DNA of 64,000 nucleotides from Phocaeicola faecicola. GTDB taxonomy: Bacteria; Bacteroidota; Bacteroidia; Bacteroidales; Bacteroidaceae. The DNA lies in NCBI RefSeq assembly GCF_013618865.1, contig NZ_JABSOE010000011.1:17297-81296 (forward strand), read 5' to 3'. Positions within the stretch are counted from its first letter, which is position 1. The number at the start of each line of letters is the position of its first letter. The position numbers and the translations under genes are program-made. Below are positions 22,608-31,172 of the stretch, one piece after another. The notes below the pieces were generated by a model, which was given only the letters and a program-made list of their open reading frames with translations, was not told the DNA's origin and ran no database searches.

Positions 22608-24680
22608 TTAGTGACGGGTTTTGTTGCGGCCTTTCGGTGTACTGCCAGGGGCCCGGTTTTCTTTTTTCCCCGGTCTGCCGGTGCCGTATCCGCTGTCTCC
22701 GTATCCATTGCCCGCGTATCCGTTGTTCCGGCTTCTGTATCCGGCATTGCCGTTGCTACGGTGGTCGGCCGGGCGGTTCCCTTCGGTACGGTTTCCGTCG
22801 GTGCGGCCCTTGTTGCTGCCATATCCGTATCCGCCGTATCCGTTTCCGCTGTTTCCGTATCCTGCGGTGCTGCCGTACAACTGGTCGATGAGGTCGTTGC
22901 GTTTGAGGCGTCTCAGCTCATTGATGATGTTGCGGCGTTCTTCGGGTTTGTACCAGAAGAAGAACATGCGCTGTGCCAGTTTCTCCTTGGGAGTCTTGGC
23001 CGAGAATACGGGTTCCAGGGTGTAGGGATGGAAACCGGTATACCAGGCTTCGGTGGCCACGGTCATGGGAGTCGGAGTGAAGTCCTGTACCTGCTCCAGG
23101 TGGAAGTCGAGCTTCTTGGTGATGACTGCCAGTTCTGCCATATCTTCTTCGGAACAGCCCGGATGGCTGCTGATGAAGTACGGGATAATCTGCTGGCGGA
23201 GGTTCTGCTCCTGGTTGATGCGGTCGAAAATCGCCTTGAAGCGGTAGAACTGCTCGAACGGCGGCTTGCGCATCAGATACAGTACCCGGTCGCTGGTGTG
23301 CTCGGGGGCCACTTTCAGTCGACCGCTGACGTGCTTCGTAATCAGTTCACGGGTGTATTCGGCCGTACTGCGGTTGACTTCAGGGTCTTTGCTCTCGTGG
23401 AGCAGGAGGTCGTAGCGCACCCCGCTTCCGATGAAGCTCTTCTTGATTTTCGGAAGTGCATCGACGGCGTGGTAGATGTCGAGCAGCGGACGATGGTCGG
23501 TATTCAGGTTGGGGCAGACCTTGGGGTGGATGCACGAAGGGCGCTTGCAACGGCGGCAGAGCTGCTCGTCGCGGCCGTGCATGGCATACATGTTGGCTGA
23601 AGGACCTCCCAGGTCGCTCAGGTAACCTTTGAAATCGGGCATCTCGCAGATGGCTTTTACCTCTTTCAGGATGCTTTCCTTGCTGCGGCTTACGATGAAT
23701 TTTCCCTGGTGGGCGGAGATGGTGCAGAAGGCACAGCCCCCGAAACAGCCGCGGTGGAGGTTGACCGAGAATTTGATCATATCAAAAGCCGGAATGCGTT
23801 TGCCTTTGTATTTGGGATGAGGCAGACGGGTGTAGGGCAGGTCGAAGGACATGTCCAGCTCGCCCTGGGTCATGGGCGGGTAAGGCGGATTGACTACGAC
23901 TACCTGCTTTCCGGTTTCCTGCCAGATGCGGGAAGCTTCGTACTTGTTCGATTCTTCTTCGATGTGCCGGAAATTCTGCGCCTGCTTCTTCTTGTCGGCC
24001 AGGCATTCCTCGTGAGAGAACAGACGAAGGTCGTTTTCGGCCTCCTTGAATTCACTGCGGGGTACCAGATAGGCTGTCTGCAGCAGGTCGGAAGGGATTT
24101 TTCCGTCGGCTTTCATCCGTCGGCAGAGGTCGGTCAGGGGCTTTTCGCCCATGCCGTAAATCAGCAGGTCGGCACCCGATTCGGCCAGAATGGAAGGACG
24201 TACCTTGTCTTCCCAATAGTCGTAATGGGTGAGACGCCGCAAGGAAGCCTCGATTCCCCCGATGACCACGGGTACGTCGGGGTACAGGCTTTTGAGAATC
24301 TGAGTATAAACGATGGTGGGATATTCGGGGCGCATGTCGTGCCGTCCGTCGGGCGTATAGGCATCTTCGCTCCGGAGCCGCTTGTTGGCCGTATATTTGT
24401 TGACCATGCTGTCCATGCATCCGGCAGAGACGCCGAAGAACAGACGGGGACGGCCGAGTTTCTTGAAATCACGCAAATCGTCTCGCCAGTTGGGCTGGGG
24501 GATAATGGCTACTTTCAGTCCCTGTGCTTCGAGCATGCGGCCGATAACGGCAGCTCCGAAGGAAGGGTGGTCAACGTATGCATCGCCACTGAAAAGAATG
24601 ACATCCAATTCTTCCCAGCCTCTGAGTTCCACTTCTTTTTTGGTGGTGGGTAACCAGTCGGTCAGTTTATACTCTTTCAA
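22608..24680 (-). CDS. YgiQ-family radical SAM protein with Gly/Tyr/Asn-rich tail
   Basis: A 690-residue radical SAM enzyme of the YgiQ (UPF0313) family; its reaction is unknown. The N-terminal domain (about 1-290) contains KKEVELRGWEELDVILFSGDAYVDHPSFG. The SAM cluster motif is CFGGCAFC (CxxxCxxC) near residue 315. A second Cys cluster CRRCKRPSCIHPKVCPN follows. The last 85 or so residues are low-complexity Gly/Tyr/Asn/Arg (YGNSGNGYGGYGYGSNKGR) ending in a basic KGRNKTRH, longer and more repetitive than I would expect for the core family. Such tails often bind RNA or are disordered. Confidence 0.93.
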   Translation of the reverse strand: MKEYKLTDWLPTTKKEVELRGWEELDVILFSGDAYVDHPSFGAAVIGRMLEAQGLKVAIIPQPNWRDDLRDFKKLGRPRLFFGVSAGCMDSMVNKYTANKRLRSEDAYTPDGRHDMRPEYPTIVYTQILKSLYPDVPVVIGGIEASLRRLTHYDYWEDKVRPSILAESGADLLIYGMGEKPLTDLCRRMKADGKIPSDLLQTAYLVPRSEFKEAENDLRLFSHEECLADKKKQAQNFRHIEEESNKYEASRIWQETGKQVVVVNPPYPPMTQGELDMSFDLPYTRLPHPKYKGKRIPAFDMIKFSVNLHRGCFGGCAFCTISAHQGKFIVSRSKESILKEVKAICEMPDFKGYLSDLGGPSANMYAMHGRDEQLCRRCKRPSCIHPKVCPNLNTDHRPLLDIYHAVDALPKIKKSFIGSGVRYDLLLHESKDPEVNRSTAEYTRELITKHVSGRLKVAPEHTSDRVLYLMRKPPFEQFYRFKAIFDRINQEQNLRQQIIPYFISSHPGCSEEDMAELAVITKKLDFHLEQVQDFTPTPMTVATEAWYTGFHPYTLEPVFSAKTPKEKLAQRMFFFWYKPEERRNIINELRRLKRNDLIDQLYGSTAGYGNSGNGYGGYGYGSNKGRTDGNRTEGNRPADHRSNGNAGYRSRNNGYAGNGYGDSGYGTGRPGKKENRAPGSTPKGRNKTRH

Positions 24681-24798
24681 AATAAATGGTTTTTGCTTAT
24701 TCTAATCTATAATCTGAATATGATTCGGGAATTGATATCCGTATCTGTATGTGTTTACACTGGATGATTTACTATCTCTTGCCGAGGGATTTGTCTGC

Positions 24799-25140
24799 TT
24801 ATCCTTCGGTAGTGGCTGTCTGGTCCTGGTCGTCGTTCTCTTCCTGTCTGTTCTTTTCCCAGTCGATGTAGAGCAGCACGAGCTGATGCAGGCCGAAAGC
24901 CTTCATGTTATTGTGGTAGATGACGTCCAGGCAGAGGTCGAGCAGGTCCTTGGTATCGCCTTCGAGTGAAGAGAGCAGGGAGCGTACGTTCAGTTTCAGT
25001 TTGTCGAGCACGCTTTCGTCAATGATACCGTTGCTGTCGATAAGATGCTGGAAGAGTGAATATTTTTCGATGGTCTGCAAATGTGCATCCGAAATTTCCA
25101 TGCTGCGTGTGCCTGAGGCGTTAGTCTGTATAGTGTACAT
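24799..25140 (-). CDS. Hypothetical protein, helical, acidic C-terminus
   Basis: A 113-residue protein that I do not recognise. It is predicted to be all helical (TIEKYSLFQHLIDSNGII, LDKLKLNVRSLLSSLEGDTKDLLDLCLDVIYHN), with a Leu-rich middle and an acidic, Gln/Asp-rich end (RQEENDDQDQTATTEG). No signal peptide or membrane span. A TAACTTTG -7 box sits 29 bases upstream. It lies 118 bases before the YgiQ-type gene on the same strand, so the two could be linked. Confidence 0.75.
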   Translation of the reverse strand: MYTIQTNASGTRSMEISDAHLQTIEKYSLFQHLIDSNGIIDESVLDKLKLNVRSLLSSLEGDTKDLLDLCLDVIYHNNMKAFGLHQLVLLYIDWEKNRQEENDDQDQTATTEG

Positions 25141-25168
25141 AGCTTTTTGTTTTTAGAGTTTATAGGAA

Positions 25169-25176
25169 CAAAGTTA
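25169..25176 (-). promoter_or_regulatory. -7 box for the hypothetical gene at 24799-25140
   Basis: TAACTTTG on the - strand, a perfect TAnnTTTG, 29 bases from the start codon. No good -33 TTG. Confidence 0.55.
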
Positions 25177-25210
25177 AGTTTTTTTCTGATATAGCCACGG
25201 AAATCGGACA

Positions 25211-25281
25211 ACTTTTCGGGTAAAAATTCCGGACCGGTCATAAAGTAGCCCCGAAAAGTGAGAACTGACACTTTTCGGGGC
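25211..25281. repeat. Hairpin with a third competing arm
   Basis: GCCCCGAAAAGTG (25248-25260) and its exact complement (25269-25281) form a 13-bp stem. ACTTTTCGGG at 25211-25220 repeats the right arm, so the left arm can pair with either copy. It lies between the golvesin-type gene stop and the next gene's promoter. T-runs are weak, so simple termination is not assured. Confidence 0.6.
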
Positions 25282-25290
25282 GATTCTTCC

Positions 25291-25325
25291 CGGATATCCG
25301 GGGTTGTTATTTCTCCGGATATCCG
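25291..25325. repeat. Two CGGATATCCG palindromes
   Basis: The 10-bp palindrome CGGATATCCG occurs at 25291-25300 and 25316-25325. The second is inside the last codons of the golvesin-type gene, the first just after its stop. Confidence 0.6.
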
Positions 25326-28183
25326 AAAAACTGCAGGGCTGCCCGCAGGAGATGGGTGCGGTAGTCTGCCTCGGTGATGGCTTCCAGGGGCACTCCCAGG
25401 ACGAAGGTGCGGTAATCCTTGCCCTGATAAGCGGTGCCGGCTCCGTATCCGCCTTCGGTAGAGACAAAGGAGGCATAAGCACCTTCGGAGGGCAGGATGC
25501 AGTCGGGGGCCGGTATGGCATATACCTGTTCGTTGGGCGTACGGGGCACGCGGAAGCGGATGCCGGCTCCGCTGACCTCGCCGGAAAACAAGTGTTTCAG
25601 GCTGCCTCCGTAGGTGTACTTCAGGGTCTGCGACATGAAAGACGGACTTCCGAGGTTACCCAGGTAGGCCCCGCTGAGCAGCAGGTTTCCGCCCTGACGG
25701 CAATACTGGGTGAGGACTTCCTGTACCCGGCTGCTGAGAGGGGCTTTCTCGGCTCCGTAGATGAAGTCGACAATGGGATATTCCTCGGGTGAGACGGAAC
25801 CGCTTTCGAGGGTCTCACTGCTGCAGGAGACAAAGGAATAGCCTCCGGCATGCTGGATGGCCTTGCCGTGGACGAACGGGTAGTCGAAGGTGTTGCCCGC
25901 CATGAGGGTACCCTCGAGTTCACTGCCGCTGTATCCCAAGCCTCCTTTGGTCTCGATGCCTGCCTTGGAGCGGTCGAAGTCCTGCTGGTATCCGCAGTAT
26001 TCCGGGGTACGGAGATAGGGTACTCCGGGGTCGGTCTGCAGGTCGAATCCCTGTTGGGTGGCCGTAGAGAAGGAGGCGGGTCCGCTGACACGGTGGAAAC
26101 CGTTGACGATGAGGATGGTGCCCCGGCTCTTCTTGGCGCGGTAGGCCGACAGGATTTCCGACGGGAAGCTCTCGCCGCCGCGGTTCACTGCCGTTACCTT
26201 GAAACTGTAGACCAGTCCCGGTTCGGCCTTGACCGTGAGTTCGGGATTCCGGGTATAGGTGCCGTTGTCGAATCCGCCGTAGCCGATTCGGGTGTAGACA
26301 ACGTATCCCTGTGGCTCTGCCGTGGGTTCCAGCGGGTCGGATACCGGATTCCATGTCAGCCGGAAGGTGTTTTTCTTTTCTCCTTCGCGGATGGCGAAAT
26401 GGTCGACCGGCAGCGGCTGGACGGTGTATTCCTTACGGTGCATCTCGGCGGTGAACCGCAGCAGGGATTTGTATACGGAGCGGGCTACGACGAACTTGAA
26501 CGCTGGGTCGTGGCCGAGTTGCATGTCCGAGAAGTTCTGATGCGAGAGGGTTTCCAGGATCATCGACGGGACGGAAGGCAGGCGGGTTTCGCTGTAGTTG
26601 CGGTTCCACATGCCGCGGCGGGCCCATTCGACTCCCATCCGGGAAGAAATGTCGCGCTGAAGACCGGTCAGCACCAGGTCGTTCAGGTCGCGCGAAGCAT
26701 AACGGGAAATGCCGCTGTTCAGTTTTCCGTCGTTGAATCCGGTGGTATAGATGCCCAGGGAGCCAACCAGTGCGTCGTCTTTCTTGAAGCCGGCATCGCT
26801 GTGCATTCCCAGGGTCAGTTCGAGGGGTACTCCCAGTCCTTTTTCTCCGGGGTTATACACGGAACCTCCGTTCAGGTAATTGACCATGAGTGAACGGGCG
26901 TTGATGTCGTCGTTGTAGTCGTTCTCTCCCTGACTCTTGCTGTAGACGGAATAAGGCATTCCCGCCCATTGGCCCCAGTAGCGGGCACCTTCCAGGTAGC
27001 GGGGCATTCCGCTGGTCTGTCCTCCGCGAAGGATGTTTCCCATACCCCCGCCAAAACGGACGGCATCGGCACAGACTACTCCGTCTTGCTTGCTCTCGTT
27101 GCTGAGTACTACCATACCGTAATCGTTGTGTCCGCGGTCGAACTCGAAAGTACCCAGATAGACCCAGGTGCCGCCCCCGATCTGCTGGTTGACCTTGAAT
27201 TCCGTGACACCTCCTTTATGGAACACCAGGTATTTGGCATCGGATACGCTCTCCGGAAGGGTCTGGTAGCTGACGTATACGGCATAGCGTCCGGTCTCCG
27301 GAATGTTGGGAATCCATTCGGCAAAGGCTTTCTCCGGTTTCGGCTGCGTGCGGATGAAGCGGGCGGTTCCGTCGGTAAAAGGATTGTGGTTCTCGGGATA
27401 GGTCTGGTATTTCTGGGCGAATCCCGGGAGCTGGCTTTCCTGCCAGCGGTATTTCCGTTTGTAGTTGATTTCCAGGTAGCTGCTTCCGCGGGTGCTGGTA
27501 TTGTTGTCCACGATTACCTCGTTGCGCTGCCAGTCGCGCTCACGCGGGGTGAAGACGACGGCTCCGGCATTTTCGAGCATCGGTATCAGGTAAGGGACGA
27601 CAATCGACTGGGTGAAGAGGTCTTCGGTCGTAGCGAAAAGACGGGGACGCTGCCATACCCATTCTCCCTTGCTCTGCTTGTAGAAGCGTCCGTGGCTTTG
27701 CCAGACGGCAAGGTGACGGTTCTGAAGACCGCGGCTGATGGTGTAGGGGCGGGAGATGTTCTCGACCCAGGGAGCCACCGGCCGGTCGGCCTGTGTGTAC
27801 AAGCGGCTCTTGTCTTTCTTGGTCTTGCTGCGGAAGGCGTTCGGAATCAGGTTCTCAATGGGCTGCCCGTCGGCATATACCGTCAGTCTGTAGTAGTTGA
27901 CCGGTCCCGGGAGGACCTGCTTGATGGAGCGGTAGATGGCCTGGACATTCTCTTCCGTAAACGGCTGGTATCCGAAAGTGGGGTTGGCATAAATGCTGAC
28001 GGCTTTTTCCTCGTGATTGATCTCCACGTTGTCCAGACGGCAGGTGCCGATATGGGCATAGGAGGTCTGATAATTGGAGAAGAAGTCGCTGAGTCGCTGC
28101 TGGACATTGTTCTCCAGGCTCTGTGCCTGAAGACTCATGGCGGCTGCCATGAATAAGATATGAAAAAGATTTCTTCGGTTCAT
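25307..28183 (-). CDS. Secreted amidase-like protein with golvesin-type insertion and FnIII domain
   Basis: A 958-residue secreted protein. Start at 28183 gives a clean signal peptide (NRRNLFHILFMAAAMSLQAQ). Similar proteins are annotated as golvesin-domain proteins or, formerly, xanthan lyase. I read a split Amidase_3-like site: WQSHG (His164), TTED (Glu187), GAVVFTPRERD, then LGMHSDAG (His461) and ETLSHQN (Glu544), matching zinc ligands His-Glu-His and catalytic Glu. Between residues 187 and 461 lies the golvesin-like beta domain (GRYAVYVSYQTLPES, GGGTWVYLGTFEFDRG). An FnIII-like domain (about 575-680) and a C-terminal alpha/beta domain follow. The activity, perhaps peptidoglycan amidase, is inferred. 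Confidence 0.85.
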   Translation of the reverse strand: MNRRNLFHILFMAAAMSLQAQSLENNVQQRLSDFFSNYQTSYAHIGTCRLDNVEINHEEKAVSIYANPTFGYQPFTEENVQAIYRSIKQVLPGPVNYYRLTVYADGQPIENLIPNAFRSKTKKDKSRLYTQADRPVAPWVENISRPYTISRGLQNRHLAVWQSHGRFYKQSKGEWVWQRPRLFATTEDLFTQSIVVPYLIPMLENAGAVVFTPRERDWQRNEVIVDNNTSTRGSSYLEINYKRKYRWQESQLPGFAQKYQTYPENHNPFTDGTARFIRTQPKPEKAFAEWIPNIPETGRYAVYVSYQTLPESVSDAKYLVFHKGGVTEFKVNQQIGGGTWVYLGTFEFDRGHNDYGMVVLSNESKQDGVVCADAVRFGGGMGNILRGGQTSGMPRYLEGARYWGQWAGMPYSVYSKSQGENDYNDDINARSLMVNYLNGGSVYNPGEKGLGVPLELTLGMHSDAGFKKDDALVGSLGIYTTGFNDGKLNSGISRYASRDLNDLVLTGLQRDISSRMGVEWARRGMWNRNYSETRLPSVPSMILETLSHQNFSDMQLGHDPAFKFVVARSVYKSLLRFTAEMHRKEYTVQPLPVDHFAIREGEKKNTFRLTWNPVSDPLEPTAEPQGYVVYTRIGYGGFDNGTYTRNPELTVKAEPGLVYSFKVTAVNRGGESFPSEILSAYRAKKSRGTILIVNGFHRVSGPASFSTATQQGFDLQTDPGVPYLRTPEYCGYQQDFDRSKAGIETKGGLGYSGSELEGTLMAGNTFDYPFVHGKAIQHAGGYSFVSCSSETLESGSVSPEEYPIVDFIYGAEKAPLSSRVQEVLTQYCRQGGNLLLSGAYLGNLGSPSFMSQTLKYTYGGSLKHLFSGEVSGAGIRFRVPRTPNEQVYAIPAPDCILPSEGAYASFVSTEGGYGAGTAYQGKDYRTFVLGVPLEAITEADYRTHLLRAALQFFGYPEK

Positions 28184-28262
28184 GGAACAGTTTAATCTAT
28201 TTTGATGTAAAACGGATGCGGCCGGTATCTTTCTCTTTGGTTGATACCGCATGCACCGACTG

Positions 28263-28270
28263 CAAAAGTA
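28263..28270 (-). promoter_or_regulatory. -7 box of the golvesin-type gene
   Basis: TACTTTTG on the - strand, 80 bases upstream of the start at 28183. It is divergent from the promoter at 28349-28377. Confidence 0.5.
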
Positions 28271-28348
28271 GTGATTTATTTGTGATAACGGTGTGAAGAG
28301 AAAATAAAAAAGAAAGGACAGAGGGGGCTTTTAAGAAGGATTGTTTGT

Positions 28349-28377
28349 TTGGTTTTTAAGATAATTTCCTACCTTTG
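28349..28377 (+). promoter_or_regulatory. Promoter of the DUF4838 gene
   Basis: TACCTTTG at 28370-28377. Overlapping TTTG repeats upstream give TTG at 28349-28351 (18-base spacing) or 28345-28347 (22-base). Confidence 0.6.
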
Positions 28378-28437
28378 TCTTACTTTTATGTAACTCCTTT
28401 GACAGAACTATTAACTAATAGGTATAAATGTAATATT

Positions 28438-30641
28438 ATGATGAAACTTAGACATCTTTCTAAAACGGCCCTGTGTGTGTTGGGGGCTTCAGCTTGTCTG
28501 AATGTAAGCGCACAGGTGCAACTAGTGAAAAACGGAAAATCGAAGGCAGCCATTGTACTCGAAGACGATACGCGGGTAAACCGTACGGCTGCCAATATCC
28601 TGCAGTTGTTTATTCAGCGGATCTCCGATTCTCAGTTGCCGGTAGTTTCCGGCAAGGAAGCCCGCAAAGGGATATCCTGATCGGAGGACAGGCTCCTGCC
28701 GGAGTGACTGAAGACGGATACAGTCTGTCGACCGCCGGGGGCATCCTGAAGATTTCAGGAAATGCCAATGGAGTGGTATACGGTGCGGTATCTTTGCTGG
28801 AGGATTATCTGGGAGTAGATTACTGGGGAGAAAATGAATATTCGCTGAAGCAGACGGACAACATTTCGCTTCCGCTGATTGAGAAGATTGACAATCCGGC
28901 TTTCCGTTATCGTCAGACGCAGTGCTATGCCATGCGTTCGGATACAATCTATAAGTGGTGGAACCGCCTGGAAAAACCGAATGAGGCTTTTGCGGCCGGC
29001 TACTGGGTACATACGTTCGACAAACTGCTTCCTTCGGCCGTATACGGGGAGAAGCATCCGGAATATTATTCATTCTTCAACGGAAAACGCCATCCGGGCA
29101 AGGCCAGCCAGTGGTGTCTGAGCAATCCGGAGGTGTTTGAGATTGTGGCACAGCGCATCGACTCCATCTTCAAGGCTAATCCAGAGCAGAAACTGATTTG
29201 TGTGAGCCAGAACGACGGTAACTACACTAACTGTACGTGTCCGGAGTGTAAGAAGATTGACGATGAGGAAGGTGCTCTTTCGGGCAGTGTGATTCATTTT
29301 GTCAATAAACTGGCGGCCCGTTTCCCGGACAAGGAATTTGCGACCCTGGCTTATCTGTATACGATGAATCCGCCGAAGCACGTGAAGCCGTTGCCGAACG
29401 TGGTAATCATGTTGTGTGATATCGACTGCGAACGGGAGGTTTCTCTGAAGGAGAACGCCAGCGGCCAGTATTTCATGAAGGCGCTTGAGGGATGGTCGAA
29501 GATTTCGGACAACTTGTTTGTATGGGACTACGGAATCAATTTCGACGGAATGATGTCGCCGTTCCCTAACCTGCATATCCTGCAGGACAATATCCAGACT
29601 TTCCGTGACCATCATGTGAAGATGCATTTCTCACAGATCGGCGGCAGCTACTGCGGTGATTTCGCGGAACTGCGTGCTTATCTGGTCTCTAAACTGATGT
29701 GGAATCCGGATGCGGATGTGGATGCGCTGATGAAGCACTTCCTGAACGGATATTACGGTAAGGCGGGTACGTATCTTTATCAGTACATCAAGGTGATGGA
29801 AGGCGCGTTGCTGGGCAGCGGACACCGCCTGTGGATTTACGATTCTCCGGTTTCTCACAAGAAGGGTATGCTGAGACCGGAACTGATGCGCAGGTACAAC
29901 AAACTGTTTGATGCGGCTGAAAAAGCGGTGGCCGATGATGAGGTGCTGCTGACACGTGTGAAACGGACACGCATGCCGTTGCTGTATTCGGAACTTGAAC
30001 TGCTGCGTACGGACGAGAAGAAGGATTTTGCCTTGGTGGAAAGCAAGTTGAATTATTTCGAGAAGCAGGCTGAATTCTTCGGTAATCCGGTGCTGAACGA
30101 ACGCTCCAATTACTCACTCGACTACTGTAAGTTGTACCGTGAACGTTATATGACGAATAATAAGAATAACCTGGCACTGGGGGCTAAGGTGACTTATCTG
30201 ACAGAACCGACCGGCAAGTATGCGGAAACCGGACGTACGGCCCTGACCGACGGACTGTATGGCGGTGCAAGCTATGTAGAGAGCTGGGTAGGCTGGGAAG
30301 GCAAGGACGGTGCCTTTGTCGTCGATCTGGGTGAGGTGAAGGACGTGCGCAAGGTGTCTGCCGATTTCCTGCATCAGATTGGTGCGTGGATTCTCTTCCC
30401 GCTGGAAGTATCGTACAGCTATTCTCTGGATGGAGAAAACTATACGTTGTGGGATTCAATCAAGATGCCGGAAGACCGTTCGAACCAGGTATTGTTCCGC
30501 GAGGTTAAGGCCGAATCCATCACTCCGCTGAAAGCCCGTTATATCAAGGTAGAGGTGACCGGTACGAAGGTATGTCCGCACTGGCATTATGGAGTGGGAC
30601 ATCCGTCATGGTTCTTCGTGGATGAGGTGACTGTGGAATAA
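28438..30641 (+). pseudogene. DUF4838 glycosidase-like protein, interrupted by a one-base frameshift
   Basis: A coding region of about 734 residues once repaired. The first frame (28438 or 28441) has a signal peptide (MKLRHLSKTALCVLGASACLNVSAQ) and runs to a TGA at 28678. Homology-like sequence then continues in the next frame from DILIGGQAPAGV. One missing G in GGG (28669-28671) joins them: KEARKG then DILIGG. Domains: a beta-hexosaminidase-like N-terminal region (about 25-130), the DUF4838 TIM-barrel-like core (WVHTFDKLLP, CVSQNDGNYTNCTCPEC, WDYGINFD, HFSQIGGSYCGDFAELRAYL) and a C-terminal F5/8-type carbohydrate-binding domain (about 600-734). The rest is intact, so either a recent mutation or a sequence error is likely. 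Confidence 0.88.
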
Positions 30642-30693
30642 GAAACAGATGTTCTCAATCGTCCGTTTGAGGACGGATGAGGCGGTAAAATAG

Positions 30694-30755
30694 AAAAGAG
30701 CTGTTCTTTCGTCGGACCGGAAAAGGTTCCGGAATGCGAAGGAGCAGCTCTTTTT
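30694..30755. terminator. Terminator after DUF4838 gene and YccF gene
   Basis: AAAAGAGCTGTTCTTTCG pairs with CGAAGGAGCAGCTCTTTT with minor mismatches and an inner hairpin (TCCGG pairs). A-run and T-run at either foot serve both convergent genes. Confidence 0.85.
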
Positions 30756-30790
30756 ATATGGGTAAATAAAGGTCGGAATATGCCGGCCGT

Positions 30791-31159
30791 TCAGACAATC
30801 GTCTTGCCGAAAGGAGTAAGTGCCAGTCCGGCCATCTTAAAATGCTGCATGCCGAAAGGAATACCGATGAGGGTAATGCAGCAGACAGCGCCCAGTAGCA
30901 GGTGAGTGATGGAAATCCAGATGCCTCCGCACAGAATCCAAAGAAGATTCATGAGGGTAGACAGGCATCCGCCGGTGCAGGGACTGCTGACGATTTGTCT
31001 GCCGAAAGGGCTGAGTGCCAGCATGCCCAGTTTGAGTGTCTGCAGGCCGAAAGGGATTCCAACCAGAGTGATTATCAGCAAGAAACTGCCGATAATATAT
31101 TCGAGGCAGATGATGAAGCCTCCGAATATGAGCCATAGTAGATTGAGTAAGATGTTCAT
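30791..31159 (-). CDS. YccF-domain inner-membrane protein
   Basis: A 122-residue protein made of two copies of the YccF domain, each with a hydrophobic helix pair and an IGIPFG or VGIPFG turn (about residues 33 and 98) and a closing LSPFGR or LTPFGK. The first hydrophobic segment starts at residue 1 (NILLNLLWLIFGGFIICLEY). Function unknown. It lies 13 bases after the GH25 gene, so it is probably co-transcribed. Confidence 0.92.
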   Translation of the reverse strand: MNILLNLLWLIFGGFIICLEYIIGSFLLIITLVGIPFGLQTLKLGMLALSPFGRQIVSSPCTGGCLSTLMNLLWILCGGIWISITHLLLGAVCCITLIGIPFGMQHFKMAGLALTPFGKTIV

Positions 31160-31172
31160 GAAATAAAACCGG

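Noticed and set aside
28661..28680. Programmed -1 frameshifting in the DUF4838 gene
   Set aside because: AAAGGGA is present but in the wrong register for a canonical X XXY YYZ slip, and the family is not known to use recoding; a single-base deletion is simpler.
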